Assembly (NCBI GenBank): GCA_014189675.1
Contig: DVAE01000030.1
Span: forward strand, 1-40,968
Length of the DNA: 40,968 bases
Reading direction: 5' to 3'
Origin: Candidatus Undinarchaeales archaeon SRR5007147.bin71
GTDB lineage: Archaea > Undinarchaeota > Undinarchaeia > Undinarchaeales > Undinarchaeaceae
This document shows, piece after piece, positions 1 to 9,966 of the stretch (the first letter of the stretch is position 1; each line of letters starts with the position of its first letter). The position numbers and the translations under genes were made by a program. The notes under the pieces are model-generated. The model saw nothing but the letters and a program-made list of their open reading frames with translations. It had not been told where the DNA came from and made no database searches.

Positions 1-2
1 AA

Positions 3-1427
3 GCAGGAATACCTGAAGATGATCCAAGAAATCCTGCAGTTATAGCTGACAATGTTGGAGACAATGTTGGAGACTGTGCCGGGATGGGAGCTGACTTGTT
101 CGAGACTTATGTTGTAACAGCAATAAGCGCAATGCTTTTGGGAACCCTTCTCTTTGAAGGTACAAACGCTGTACTCTATCCGCTCGTTCTTGGAGCCGGT
201 GCGATTTTTGCATCAATAGCAGGAACATACTTTGTAAAAACCAGTAGCAAGAAGCACATAATGAAAGCTCTCTATAAAGGAGTCATTGCAACAGGATTAA
301 TTGCAATCATACTTTTCTACGCAATAACGAAGTACATGATGAATGATATCGGACTATTTATTGCCACACTTGTCGGCCTCGGAATCACTTTCGCAATAAT
401 GTTCGTAACAGATTACTACACTTCAGCAAGTTTCAGACCTGTCCAGTCTATAGCAAAGGCATCGCAGACTGGGGCGGCTACTAATCTAATAAGCGGTATG
501 GCAGTAGGTCTTGAAGCAACCCTTATTCCAGTTCTAGTGATATCTGCAGGAATCCTTACTGCTTACTTCGCAGCAGGAATTTACGGAATTGCAATAGCAG
601 CAATGGCTATGCTTTCATTCACAGGAATCGTCGTTGCAATAGATTCATACGGTCCTATAACAGACAATGCAGGAGGAATTGCAGAGATGTCAGGTCTTCC
701 CTCGAGAGTCAGGAGTATAACAGATGCTCTTGATGCAGTAGGAAATACAACAAAGGCTGTAACAAAGGGATATGCAATTGGCTCAGCTGCACTTGCGGCG
801 CTTGTATTATTCGCAGTATATACTGAGGAAATAGCTCTTCACACAGCAACAACTTTTGTGTTCAGCCTGAATGACCCTCTTGTGATTGTAGGATTGTTCA
901 TAGGAGCTGTACTCCCATTCATATTCTCTTCTCTTCTAATGAAGGCAGTAGGAGATGCTGCCTTCGCAATAGTAAATGAAGTTAGAAGGCAGTTCCGAGA
1001 AATAAAAGGTATAATGAAAGGAACTGCAAAGCCAGAATATGGAAAATGTGTTGACATAGTAACGCAGGCAGCCCTGAGAAAAATGGCACTGCCGGCAATT
1101 ATAGCTGTTGGGGCACCAATACTTGTCGGCTTCCTTCTTGGACCTATTACACTAGGGGCAATGCTTGTAGGAGTTATTGTTTCAGGACTTTTGCTGGCTC
1201 TGTTCATGACAAGCTCAGGAGCAGCATGGGACAACGCCAAAAAGTATATAGAGGATGGAAATTACGGAGGAAAAGGATCTGATGCGCATAATGCAGCTGT
1301 TGTAGGAGACACTGTTGGAGACCCAACAAAAGACACAGCAGGACCTGCAATAAACCCACTCATCAAGGTTGTCAATATGGTGGCACTTCTTGAGATTGGG
1401 CTTGTGCTTGCATATTCACTGATATAA
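3..1427 (+). CDS. hppA: Membrane-bound proton-translocating pyrophosphatase (5' truncated by window edge)
   Basis: Open frame runs from the window start ([34 protein letters not shown]...), with [28 protein letters not shown] and [16 protein letters not shown] motifs typical of membrane PPases; multi-TM. Confidence 0.97.
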   Translation, partial: AGIPEDDPRNPAVIADNVGDNVGDCAGMGADLFETYVVTAISAMLLGTLLFEGTNAVLYPLVLGAGAIFASIAGTYFVKTSSKKHIMKALYKGVIATGLIAIILFYAITKYMMNDIGLFIATLVGLGITFAIMFVTDYYTSASFRPVQSIAKASQTGAATNLISGMAVGLEATLIPVLVISAGILTAYFAAGIYGIAIAAMAMLSFTGIVVAIDSYGPITDNAGGIAEMSGLPSRVRSITDALDAVGNTTKAVTKGYAIGSAALAALVLFAVYTEEIALHTATTFVFSLNDPLVIVGLFIGAVLPFIFSSLLMKAVGDAAFAIVNEVRRQFREIKGIMKGTAKPEYGKCVDIVTQAALRKMALPAIIAVGAPILVGFLLGPITLGAMLVGVIVSGLLLALFMTSSGAAWDNAKKYIEDGNYGGKGSDAHNAAVVGDTVGDPTKDTAGPAINPLIKVVNMVALLEIGLVLAYSLI

Positions 1428-2011
1428 TGTACCAAATAGTAAGAATAGAGGACATGGTAAGAGTTCCAGCGGAGCATTTCAACGAGGAGCTCGAAGTGAC
1501 ACTAAAGAACATACTAGCTGAGCAGTATGAAGGAAAGCTTGACAGAGAAATAGGCTCACTCATCTCTGTTCTCGATGTAAAAAGCGACGGAATAGGGCGT
1601 GTTATACCCGGAGACGGTGCAGCATACTACAATGCCAGCTTCAGGGCGCTTGCTTACAAGCCAGAACTCCAGGAGATTATTGAAGGAGATGTAATAGAAA
1701 TAGTTGAATTTGGAGCTTTTGTAAGACTAGGTCCTCTTGACGGGCTGGTTCACGTTTCGCAGATAACTGATGATTACCTAAACTATGACGAGAAAGGGCA
1801 GAGATTTGTTGGTAAGGAATCAAAGAAGACGCTTGCACAGGGAGACAAAGTTCGGGCAAGAATAGTCACTATAAGCCTGAAAAAAGCGAAGGAGAACAAA
1901 ATAGGACTAACAATGAGACAGCCTGGTCTTGGAAAACTGGACTGGATAAACGAAAAGGAAGTAGTACCGACCGAAAAAAAAGCTCTTAAGAAGAAAGAGG
2001 AACGGAAATGA
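1427..2011 (+). CDS. rpo7: DNA-directed RNA polymerase subunit Rpo7 (E')
   Basis: N-terminal RNAP7 domain plus S1 domain (VEFGAFVRLGPLDGLVHVSQI); followed by spt4 and rps24e as in the conserved archaeal operon. Confidence 0.96.
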   Translation: MYQIVRIEDMVRVPAEHFNEELEVTLKNILAEQYEGKLDREIGSLISVLDVKSDGIGRVIPGDGAAYYNASFRALAYKPELQEIIEGDVIEIVEFGAFVRLGPLDGLVHVSQITDDYLNYDEKGQRFVGKESKKTLAQGDKVRARIVTISLKKAKENKIGLTMRQPGLGKLDWINEKEVVPTEKKALKKKEERK

Positions 2012-2190
2012 GCAAGGCATGTAAAAACTGTAGCAGGCTGAATGAAAGCAATGTTTGTGTTTCCTGCGGAGCAACAGATTTCTCCAGTAGATGGAGCGGA
2101 ATGGTCATAATAATAAACCCAGAGAAATCCATAGTAGCAGAAAAACTCGCGAAAAAGGAAAAGGGAGAGTACGCACTTACTGTACAATGA
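2008..2190 (+). CDS. spt4: Transcription elongation factor Spt4 (RpoE'')
   Basis: 60 aa with two CxxC pairs, CKNC...CVSCGATDFSSRWSGMVIIINPEKS; ATGA overlap with rpo7. Confidence 0.95.
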   Translation: MSKACKNCSRLNESNVCVSCGATDFSSRWSGMVIIINPEKSIVAEKLAKKEKGEYALTVQ

Positions 2191-2585
2191 ATATTAAAAT
2201 TCTTAATGAAAAGGAGAATAAACTGATTGGAAGGAAGGAATACGAGATACTTGTAGAGAACCCAGGACCTACCGTAAGCAAGGAAGATCTTCGTCCTGAG
2301 GTATGCAAGGCTCTGAAATGTGAAGAAGGTCTCATAGTTATACTACAAATAAACCAAGTCTACGGTGCAAAGCACTCAATTGCCCGTGTTGATGTTTATA
2401 ATTCAGAGGATATTTTGAAGCAATATAGGAGAGAGGGGAAAACTGTAGAAGAACGGACAGAATCTGAGGAAGAGGCTCCAAAGGAAACTGAGGGAAAAAC
2501 AGAAGAATCTAAAGAGGACGCTCCAGCTGATGAAAAGCCCGCAGAAGAGGCAAAGGAGACAGGCAATGCCGCAAAAGAGGAATAA
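2187..2585 (+). CDS. rps24e: 30S ribosomal protein S24e with acidic C-terminal tail
   Basis: [36 protein letters not shown]...; start at ATG 2187 (ATGA overlap with spt4), shorter than the listed ORF that begins at 2091. Confidence 0.94.
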   Translation: MNIKILNEKENKLIGRKEYEILVENPGPTVSKEDLRPEVCKALKCEEGLIVILQINQVYGAKHSIARVDVYNSEDILKQYRREGKTVEERTESEEEAPKETEGKTEESKEDAPADEKPAEEAKETGNAAKEE

Positions 2586-2850
2586 GCACGAACTTTACGA
2601 CACAACAGAGGGAGTTTCCAGGAAGAATAAAATTTGCCCGCGATGCGGACCCGGAATATTTCTGGCTAAGCATGCTGACAGAGAGTCCTGCGGAGCCTGC
2701 GGATATACTGAGTTCCCAAACAAGCCTAAAGAAGATGAAAGTCCTAAAGAGCAAGCACCTGAGGCAATCGAAGGAAGGGAAGAGAAAGCCCCTGATAAGA
2801 AGGAAGAAGGACCTGTAGAAGAAGCTAAAGAAGCACCAAAAGAAGAATAG
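2566..2850 (+). CDS. rps27ae: 30S ribosomal protein S27ae with acidic C-terminal tail
   Basis: [50 protein letters not shown] zinc ribbon; internal ATG at 2566 fits S27ae better than 2530. Confidence 0.93.
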   Translation: MPQKRNKHELYDTTEGVSRKNKICPRCGPGIFLAKHADRESCGACGYTEFPNKPKEDESPKEQAPEAIEGREEKAPDKKEEGPVEEAKEAPKEE

Positions 2851-2888
2851 ACCTGAGTCGTTTCAATAAGATTAATTTTAAGTGCAGA

Positions 2889-5624
2889 TTATTTCTTCTG
2901 TATTTTTCTGTATAGGAATATTGCTGAGACCAAAACTATTCCGAATATCCACAGTAGAGAGGAAGGTACTGACTCTTCTTCTGGCGGACTTGTTACAGGT
3001 TCAGAAGCTGGCTCTTCTGCTGCATCGTCTTCTGGCTCTTCTGCTGGAGCCTCTGCAGGAGCTGCTGGAGCTCTTTCAGTTAGGACCTCGAATTTCAAAT
3101 CAGCTTTTCCAGTTTCACTTATACGTAGGAGAGTAACCCTCAAATCGTTGAGACCATTTCTGTCGACATCAATGTCCTTTGTTGATGCTCCGGCGAGAGC
3201 TGTATCAAGAGTTATTGTTATTGGCTCAGACTCTATTGTGATTGTTGCATGAGTTCCTGAAACAGTATCTACAGTCACTCTGTGGAATTCTCCAAGATGG
3301 CTGAAGCTTGCTGTGCCGGACTCAGACATTGTTATAATATCTGGTGTTCCGAGTGCAAGATCTGAAAGGGATGTGTAGCTTATATCGACAGTAGATGTGA
3401 ATCCGCCGCCTCCGCCTCCGCCACTTGCGGATGTTCCGCCGAGTGATGTTCCTCCAAGGTTAGGAGCGGCACCAGAGAAGTGAGGAAGCCTGAGATGGAT
3501 CTTGTTATTTGTCTTGTCAAGACCGCAGGGCTGAGTAGAAATTATGCTCGTCAAATCATTGTGGCAAGTTGTGTTGTTTGTCAAATAACCCCAGGCAGTT
3601 GCTTCTGCTGCATAGTGCTCAAGGTTTGTGAGCTGGGCAGTCGTATTGTTGTTCACATTCCAGCGTTCAGACCAAGAATCCCCTGATGTTGTATCGTAGA
3701 GCCTGTCTATTCCTATTGTTACAGCTGAATTTTCATCAAGAGTTGCATCGTTGTAAGGAAGTGTTACGAAAACAAATTCGTACATGTCAGGACCGTCCGA
3801 ACCATATTTCCATACCTCACTGAATGTCGAACCAGATGTTGCATCCGTATCTGCAGAGTCCTCAAACATCATAGGAGGAGGACCTGAGTTCATAAGATCG
3901 ACACCAACATAAGTTATAGCGCTGCCAGAGGAAACATCAGTCATTCTGATTGTAGCCTTTCCTAGAAGCATCATCTTCATTGCCTGGTTTCCTGCATTTG
4001 AGCCTGTAAGCCCGGAGAGATTGAAGAGATTGCAGCCTGCGACAGGATCAGCAACACGGCAGGAGGCATTTTGATAGTCAAAGACCTCGACAGTTACTGC
4101 ATTTGAGCCGAAGCCCTGCTCAGTTCCTCCTGAGTCACGCCTGTCAAATCCGCTTCCGCCGGCGAGAGTCAAATTAGTGTAAGGGCTTGTGTTAAGTTTT
4201 GTAGAACTCAATGTTCTTCTTAGAGGTGAGCCGCCGCCTGCGAAGACCTGGGCATTAACGCTGGAACCACTCATAAGAGGAATATCAACAATTGTCTCTC
4301 CAGAACCAGGGAAGAAAGTCCACTTGTAGGACGCACCCCAGTGACCTCCTGTCGAAGAGTTTGGATTACCGGAAGGATATGTAATATTGAACTCGCTGAA
4401 AGGATTCTGGGCAGCGGAGCCATTCTTCGTTATATTGAAGCGTGTAGTGTTAATATAGAAGGTTTTGTTCACACTGTCGTAGCCGGAAATAACGAACTTC
4501 CTGTTAGCTCCATACATAGGGAGAAGAGTCAAGTTAAGGCTGTGTATAGCTGAGGCACCGTAGGAAAGCGTTGTATTATAGAGACCCATATATGACTTGC
4601 TGCTGTTGTTTGCGAATATCATCATGAGCGATGTAAATCCGAGTTCTGTTGCCGGTAAAATCAAAGTGAAGTTTCCTGTATCATTATAGTACCTGTCATT
4701 TCCTCCGCCAACGAATGCACCTATATCAGAGAATGAGCCGCTTCCGTAAACCCTTCCGGACTCAAGCTGATAGTTCAGACCTGTCAGATTTTGAAGGCTA
4801 CCATTCAGACCGTTTATGTTTATCATTCCGGTAATATTGACGCTTTCAACTGTTCCATTGACATGGCAGTGTATGAGATCCCCAGCGCTGTATCGAGTTG
4901 AATTGAGATCACAGCCTGCGACTGATGCGGTGTAGTTCTTGTCAGGACCGTATTTGACATTGAAGGGAGCGCTCTGATTAGGATATACACCAAATATGTA
5001 AGTCTGGTTAAGAGGTATAACTATAATGTCGCTCACATTGTTTCCTGTTGCGCCGAGAGAAGATGCGGATTTGTATACAAGATTACCACCATACTTGCCA
5101 TCTATAATGTCGTAACTTCTTGACATGAGATGTCCTGGATTAGATCCAAGTGAAACATTGGTACCATTGTGAACGGTTATATTGAGCATAACTGCCGGCT
5201 CAACAAACATAGTCGAACCTGTTATCCCATATCTGTACATCTGCCATGGCCACATTCTGAGAACAGGACTTGTGTGAGTCACATAGTTTCTTGTCGGAGA
5301 TGCGCCGGCAACCGCAGTTGAGTTGTTTACATGAATAACGAGATTATAGAATTCATTTGAGCTGTTTGAAAGAACATTTGTTCCGCTGAAATTGGCAAAT
5401 CCTGTACTGCTTGTCAGGACGCTGATAACATTGTTAAGTGAAGGTCCCGTTCCAGACATACTGTAGTTCTCGACAGAAACATTTGCGTTCGGAACAACAG
5501 TGCCGTTCTGATATTTTACAGTAACGTTAAAATCGAAGGTTGTAGCGTGGACTGCTCCGGCGAAGAGAAAGAAAGATATGAAAAACGCAAACAGAACTGT
5601 CTTAAGTGAAAACTCTTCTCCCAT
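2889..5624 (-). CDS. Large secreted/surface-anchored glycoprotein-like protein (S-layer-like), signal peptide and C-terminal TM
   Basis: MGEEFSLKTVLFAFFISFFLFAGAVHATTF signal peptide; more than 30 N-x-S/T sequons by eye; Pro/Ala/Glu-rich linker followed by TM and KIQKK. Start placed at 5624 because a TATA box is centred ~25 bp upstream; the listed ORF extends to 5708. Confidence 0.8.
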   Translation of the reverse strand: MGEEFSLKTVLFAFFISFFLFAGAVHATTFDFNVTVKYQNGTVVPNANVSVENYSMSGTGPSLNNVISVLTSSTGFANFSGTNVLSNSSNEFYNLVIHVNNSTAVAGASPTRNYVTHTSPVLRMWPWQMYRYGITGSTMFVEPAVMLNITVHNGTNVSLGSNPGHLMSRSYDIIDGKYGGNLVYKSASSLGATGNNVSDIIVIPLNQTYIFGVYPNQSAPFNVKYGPDKNYTASVAGCDLNSTRYSAGDLIHCHVNGTVESVNITGMININGLNGSLQNLTGLNYQLESGRVYGSGSFSDIGAFVGGGNDRYYNDTGNFTLILPATELGFTSLMMIFANNSSKSYMGLYNTTLSYGASAIHSLNLTLLPMYGANRKFVISGYDSVNKTFYINTTRFNITKNGSAAQNPFSEFNITYPSGNPNSSTGGHWGASYKWTFFPGSGETIVDIPLMSGSSVNAQVFAGGGSPLRRTLSSTKLNTSPYTNLTLAGGSGFDRRDSGGTEQGFGSNAVTVEVFDYQNASCRVADPVAGCNLFNLSGLTGSNAGNQAMKMMLLGKATIRMTDVSSGSAITYVGVDLMNSGPPPMMFEDSADTDATSGSTFSEVWKYGSDGPDMYEFVFVTLPYNDATLDENSAVTIGIDRLYDTTSGDSWSERWNVNNNTTAQLTNLEHYAAEATAWGYLTNNTTCHNDLTSIISTQPCGLDKTNNKIHLRLPHFSGAAPNLGGTSLGGTSASGGGGGGGFTSTVDISYTSLSDLALGTPDIITMSESGTASFSHLGEFHRVTVDTVSGTHATITIESEPITITLDTALAGASTKDIDVDRNGLNDLRVTLLRISETGKADLKFEVLTERAPAAPAEAPAEEPEDDAAEEPASEPVTSPPEEESVPSSLLWIFGIVLVSAIFLYRKIQKK

Positions 5625-5640
5625 ATACCGCGATAATTCT

Positions 5641-5690
5641 TTACAGTATATAAGCTTTTTTAGAAATTCCAAGAGTAATAATATATAGGA
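5641..5690. promoter_or_regulatory. Divergent promoters: TATA for the surface protein (-) and for rpe (+)
   Basis: Minus strand AAGCTTATATACTG about 25 bp before ATG 5624; plus strand TAATATATAGG about 30 bp before ATG 5714. Confidence 0.65.
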
Positions 5691-5713
5691 GCTTCCCCCA
5701 ACAATCACGGGAA

Positions 5714-6373
5714 ATGGCAGAGATTAAAATAGCTCCTTCCATACTTTCGGCTGATTTTGCCAATTTAGGGAAGGACATAGGTATGGTGGAACAGCACACG
5801 GACTTGCTTCATATAGATGTTATGGACGGCCACTTTGTGCCGAACATATCAATAGGAATTCCCGTTGTAGAGTCAATAAGAAAGTTTACAGAGATGCGCC
5901 TTGATGCGCACTTGATGATAGAGAATCCTGAAAAATATATTGAAGCCTTCTCTCTGGCAGGAGCTGACACAATAATAGTACACGCTGAAACGATAAAGGA
6001 CGGAAAGCCTCTTCAGGATATAAAAGATCATAATAAAAGAACAGGAGTTTCCATAAATCCGGAAACTCCAGTTTCAGAAATAGAGAGCTATCTCGGAGGA
6101 CTTGGTCAGGTTCTTGTTATGTCAGTAAATCCCGGATTCGGAGGACAGTCCTTTATGCCGGAAGCGCTTCCGAAGATTGAAGAGCTGAAAAAGTTAAGAA
6201 AGGAAAATGACTTTCAATTTGAGATAGCTGTCGACGGAGGAGTAAATATAGAGACCTCTCCGAAAATTGTAGAAGCTGGAGCGGACATACTAATTGCGGG
6301 CTCGGCGATATTCGGCTCCGACGACCCACTTGGAGCGATAATTAAAATGAAAGGAGATGGCGATGGAAATTGA
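5714..6373 (+). CDS. rpe: Ribulose-phosphate 3-epimerase
   Basis: IAPSILSADFANLG, HIDVMDGHFVPNIS, VMSVNPGFGGQSF and VDGGVN motifs. Confidence 0.97.
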   Translation: MAEIKIAPSILSADFANLGKDIGMVEQHTDLLHIDVMDGHFVPNISIGIPVVESIRKFTEMRLDAHLMIENPEKYIEAFSLAGADTIIVHAETIKDGKPLQDIKDHNKRTGVSINPETPVSEIESYLGGLGQVLVMSVNPGFGGQSFMPEALPKIEELKKLRKENDFQFEIAVDGGVNIETSPKIVEAGADILIAGSAIFGSDDPLGAIIKMKGDGDGN

Positions 6374-7169
6374 TGCTTTGAACGAGAAGGCGAAACAGGT
6401 TCGCAGAGACATTGTCCAGATGGTCTACGATGCAAAGTGCGGCCACCCAGGAGGTTCTCTTTCGGCAGTAGAACTTCTTTGCTCGCTATATTATAATGCG
6501 GCAAAGGTAAATCCGAAGAATCCAAAGGATGAAAGTCGAGACAGGATAATATATAGTAAGGGTCACGCCTGTCCGGCTTTGTACGCTATTCTAGGAGACC
6601 TAGGCTTCTTTCCGAAAAGTGAATTTAAGAAGTTTAGAAAGCTTGGCGGACTTTTACAGGGACATTCTGACATAGCAGTTCCAGGAGTTGAAATGTCCGC
6701 CGGCTCTCTCGGCATGGGACTGTCCTTTGCTCATGGTATGGCGCTTGCAAGAGACATAGACCGGAAAAATCACTATGTTTACGCCTTCCTTGGAGATGGA
6801 GAATGTCAGGAAGGGCAGATTTGGGAAGCTGCAATGACTGCAGGATATATGAAAACACAGAATCTCATAGCAATTATTGACAGAAATCAGATTCAGAATG
6901 ATGACTTTGTGAAAAAAACAAAGAGACTTTGCCCATTCACAGAAAAATGGAAGTCCTTCAATTGGCATACAATAAAAATAAAAGACGGACACGATTTTGA
7001 AGAGATACTTTCAGCAGTGGAAGAAGCAAAAAAGCTTGACGGACCTGTAGCAATTATAGCGAACACGAAGAAAGGATATGGAGTCTCATTTATGGAACTG
7101 AATACGAAATTCCACGGAATGGCTCCGAGTGACGAAGAATTTAAAACGGCAATGGAGGAACTAAAATGA
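6357..7169 (+). CDS. Transketolase, N-terminal (TPP-binding) subunit
   Basis: CGHPGGSLSAVELL, GDGECQEGQIWEA, IIDRNQIQ; start could be 6357 or 6363. Confidence 0.95.
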   Translation: MAMEIDALNEKAKQVRRDIVQMVYDAKCGHPGGSLSAVELLCSLYYNAAKVNPKNPKDESRDRIIYSKGHACPALYAILGDLGFFPKSEFKKFRKLGGLLQGHSDIAVPGVEMSAGSLGMGLSFAHGMALARDIDRKNHYVYAFLGDGECQEGQIWEAAMTAGYMKTQNLIAIIDRNQIQNDDFVKKTKRLCPFTEKWKSFNWHTIKIKDGHDFEEILSAVEEAKKLDGPVAIIANTKKGYGVSFMELNTKFHGMAPSDEEFKTAMEELK

Positions 7170-8101
7170 TCTCTGAGGCATTTGAAGCAACTAGGACAGG
7201 GTATGGGAGAGGCCTCCTAGCAGCAGGAAAGAAGAACGACAATGTTGTTTCTCTGGAAGCCGACCTTGGAGCTTCCTGCAAAACCGCTGAATTTAAAACA
7301 GAGTTTCCTGAGCGCTCTTTCAATCTTGGAATTTCAGAGCAGGACATGATATGCACTGCCGCAGGGATGGCAGCTGAGAGAAAGATTGCTTTCGCTGCAA
7401 CATTTTCTATATTTACAGAGAGGGCATTTGAACAGATAAGAAACTCAGTAGCGAGACAGAACCTTGATGTAAAAATAATGGGAAGCCACTCAGGGCTTCA
7501 CACAGGAGAAGACGGTTCCAGTGCACAGACAGTTGAAGATATAGCAATATATAGGACTCTTCCGAATATGCACGTCATTGTACCAGCAGATTCTGTTGAA
7601 GGAGAAGCAGTAACACTTGCCGCGGCTGAGACAGAAGGACCATTTTATCTTAGATTTGGAAGAAACAAGACTCCGGTAATTTATGATGAGAACTATAAAT
7701 TCGAAATTGGAACGGGAAGTATTTTGAAAGAAGGAAGTGATATCACAATAATTGCCTGCGGAGTCCTGGTTTCTGAGTCCCTGAAAGCCGCTGAAATTCT
7801 TGAGAAAGATGGAATATCTGCAAGAGTTGTAAATATGTCATCGATAAAACCTATAGACTCCGAGCTTATAGAAAAGTGCGCAAGTGAAACAGGACTCATA
7901 GTAACGGCCGAAGACCACAGTATAATTGGAGGTTTGGGAAGCGCCGTTGCTGAGGTTCTTTCTGAGAGACGTCCAACAAGACTTGTAAGAATAGGAGTAC
8001 AGGATGTTTTTGGAGAATCCGGAAGCCCTGAAGAGCTATATAAAAAATACGGACTCGACGCAGAGAGTATTGCCGAAAAACTTAAAGGGGAAGTAAAATA
8101 G
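7166..8101 (+). CDS. Transketolase, C-terminal subunit
   Basis: ADLGAS, FNLGISEQDMICTAAGMAAE, TAEDHSIIGGLGSAVAE; ATGA overlap with the N-terminal subunit. Confidence 0.95.
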   Translation: MISEAFEATRTGYGRGLLAAGKKNDNVVSLEADLGASCKTAEFKTEFPERSFNLGISEQDMICTAAGMAAERKIAFAATFSIFTERAFEQIRNSVARQNLDVKIMGSHSGLHTGEDGSSAQTVEDIAIYRTLPNMHVIVPADSVEGEAVTLAAAETEGPFYLRFGRNKTPVIYDENYKFEIGTGSILKEGSDITIIACGVLVSESLKAAEILEKDGISARVVNMSSIKPIDSELIEKCASETGLIVTAEDHSIIGGLGSAVAEVLSERRPTRLVRIGVQDVFGESGSPEELYKKYGLDAESIAEKLKGEVK

Positions 8102-8110
8102 TTTATTATT

Positions 8111-8755
8111 ATGAAATTCTTCATAGACAGCGCAGATATTGAGGAAATAAGGAAGGCAAAATCCTACGGAATAGTTGACGGAGTAACCACAAATCCTTCT
8201 CTGATTGCAAAAATGGGGAAGGAGCGAGATGAAACTGTCAAAGATATACTTTCTGAGTCAGACTGGCCAGTCAGTATTGAGGTAATTAGTACTGACACTG
8301 AAGGAATGCTGAAAGAAGCCTACGAAATAGCCAAGCTCGGAAAGAACGCCGTTGTAAAAATACCAATGACTCTTGAAGGCCTAGCTGCCGTGAAGGACTT
8401 AAGTGCAAAGGGAGTGAAGACTAATGTAACTCTTATTTTCTCGGCAAATCAGGCACTTCTTGCTGCAAAAGTAGGAGCAAATTACGTAAGCCCTTTTATT
8501 GGAAGACTGGATGACAAGGGAGAAGATGGAATGCAGCTTGTCAGGGATATTGTACAGATATATAGGAATTACGGATTTGAAACAGAAGTTCTTGTAGCAA
8601 GCATTAGGAGTGAAGAGCATGTACTGCAGGCTGCTCTGACAGGAGCTCACGTTTCAACCGTTCCGATTAAGGTTCTTGAAGAACTTGCAAAGCACGAGCT
8701 GACAGATGCTGGGCTTGAGAAGTTCCTAGAGGACTGGAAAAATCGGAAAAAATGA
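8111..8755 (+). CDS. tal: Transaldolase / fructose-6-phosphate aldolase-like (short form)
   Basis: [59 protein letters not shown]. Confidence 0.95.
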   Translation: MKFFIDSADIEEIRKAKSYGIVDGVTTNPSLIAKMGKERDETVKDILSESDWPVSIEVISTDTEGMLKEAYEIAKLGKNAVVKIPMTLEGLAAVKDLSAKGVKTNVTLIFSANQALLAAKVGANYVSPFIGRLDDKGEDGMQLVRDIVQIYRNYGFETEVLVASIRSEEHVLQAALTGAHVSTVPIKVLEELAKHELTDAGLEKFLEDWKNRKK

Positions 8756-9228
8756 CAGGACTTATTCAATACGCTGGAGCGGCAACAGGAATTGTCTGGA
8801 TAATTCACTATATATTTTACCAGCAGAAAGAAGTAATAATCCACTGGGGAATGACGCCGAGGCGTATGTTTTCTGTAATATCCCATATTATCCGGAAATA
8901 TTGGGTTAAGCTCGTAGGGAAGATGGTAGCGAAGCAACTTTTAGTTGGAGAGGCCGCCTTCATAGGAAGAGGACTAACAGGAAGACTCTCAGCAAGATAT
9001 GGAACCACAGTAGTTGGGACTGACGTTGCAGCAAAAACTGGATTCATAAGCATGAACCCACAATCTATGTTGATATTCCTGCTTTCATTTTTTGTGGTAA
9101 TTGAACTCGGGCTCGCTTATAGGAGAAACAAACATATTTTTAGGGAATATAAAAACCTTGGAAAACTTGGACTCGAGATTTTCGTAATATACTCCTTTGC
9201 TGACATCCTCGCAACGATGATGTTCTAA
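8752..9228 (+). CDS. Hypothetical membrane protein, translationally coupled to tal
   Basis: 158 aa, several hydrophobic segments; ATGA overlap with tal; no family recognised. Confidence 0.7.
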   Translation: MTGLIQYAGAATGIVWIIHYIFYQQKEVIIHWGMTPRRMFSVISHIIRKYWVKLVGKMVAKQLLVGEAAFIGRGLTGRLSARYGTTVVGTDVAAKTGFISMNPQSMLIFLLSFFVVIELGLAYRRNKHIFREYKNLGKLGLEIFVIYSFADILATMMF

Positions 9229-9261
9229 AACGATATATAGTAACACAGGGAATTAGACAAA

Positions 9262-9966
9262 ATGGACTTTGGGAAAGCACCAAAAATAGTGGTGTCTGCA
9301 GACATTGCACCAAATGAGGCGGTTCAGCTTGTGGAGAAATTACTTCCAGCAAGAGATAAGATTGCAGCCCTGAAGCTTGGCTCTCTGCACGCAATGGATA
9401 TGGGCCTCAGAGAAACCATAAAGGTACTGAAGGAAGTTTCCGATTTTCCTTTGATTTATGACCACCAAAAAGGCTGCAGCGATATACCGGATATTGTTGA
9501 AAGGCAGGTTCTTCTGGCTTCTGACTGCGGGATAGACGCTGTGATTGGAGTTCCTCATGGAGCAGGTCCAAGGTCTCTGGAGAGATTCTGCACTAGCTGT
9601 AAAAGCGCAGGAATTGAAGCAATTGTTCTGCTTGAAATGACGCATGAAGGAGCTCATGATTATCACAAAGAAGATACTGCGAGAAAAATTTTTGATCACA
9701 TTATGGAGCTCGGGGTGAAAAATATTGTCGCTCCAGGAAACAAATATGAGAGACTTAGGGAATATAGAAAATGGATTGACGAGTCAGGCTCAGGAGCGAA
9801 GATAATGTCCCCTGGAATAGGAGCCCAAGGAGGTCAGGCAGAGAAGGCAGTTGGAGCAGGAACTGACTATCCTATAGTTGGGAGAGCAATTTATCTTGCG
9901 GAAGATCCAAAAAAAGCCGTAGACGAAATATATGAAAGTGCAGTGAGAGGTTATGAAAAGAGATGA
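9262..9966 (+). CDS. pyrF: Orotidine 5'-phosphate decarboxylase (HUMPS superfamily)
   Basis: TIM-barrel OMPDC/HUMPS-like: YDHQKGCSDIPD, MSPGIGAQGG, YPIVGRAIYLAEDPKKAVDEI; overlaps pyrE start. Confidence 0.83.
   Translation: MDFGKAPKIVVSADIAPNEAVQLVEKLLPARDKIAALKLGSLHAMDMGLRETIKVLKEVSDFPLIYDHQKGCSDIPDIVERQVLLASDCGIDAVIGVPHGAGPRSLERFCTSCKSAGIEAIVLLEMTHEGAHDYHKEDTARKIFDHIMELGVKNIVAPGNKYERLREYRKWIDESGSGAKIMSPGIGAQGGQAEKAVGAGTDYPIVGRAIYLAEDPKKAVDEIYESAVRGYEKR

Noticed and set aside
839-1240. Antisense ORFs such as 839..1240 (-), 7693..8124 (-), 19724..20329 (+) and 36477..37067 (+)
   Set aside because: They lie opposite confidently identified conserved genes, have low-complexity Ser/Ile-rich translations and no promoter or family match.
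2091-2186. N-terminal extension of S24e in the supplied ORF
   Set aside because: It overlaps spt4 in another frame; the S24e homology begins at ATG 2187 with an ATGA overlap.
2990-3070. Repetitive tract (gctcttctgctgcatcgtcttctggctcttctgctggagcctctgcaggagctgctgg) as a possible tandem repeat
   Set aside because: It is coding for the Ala/Pro/Glu stalk of the surface protein; the repetitiveness follows from amino-acid composition.
5681-8566. Recurrent ATATATAGGA motif suggesting a repeated regulatory element
   Set aside because: Only the copy near 5681 lies in a promoter; copies near 7548 and 8558 are inside genes and encode Ile-Tyr-Arg with ATA-TAT-AGG codons.
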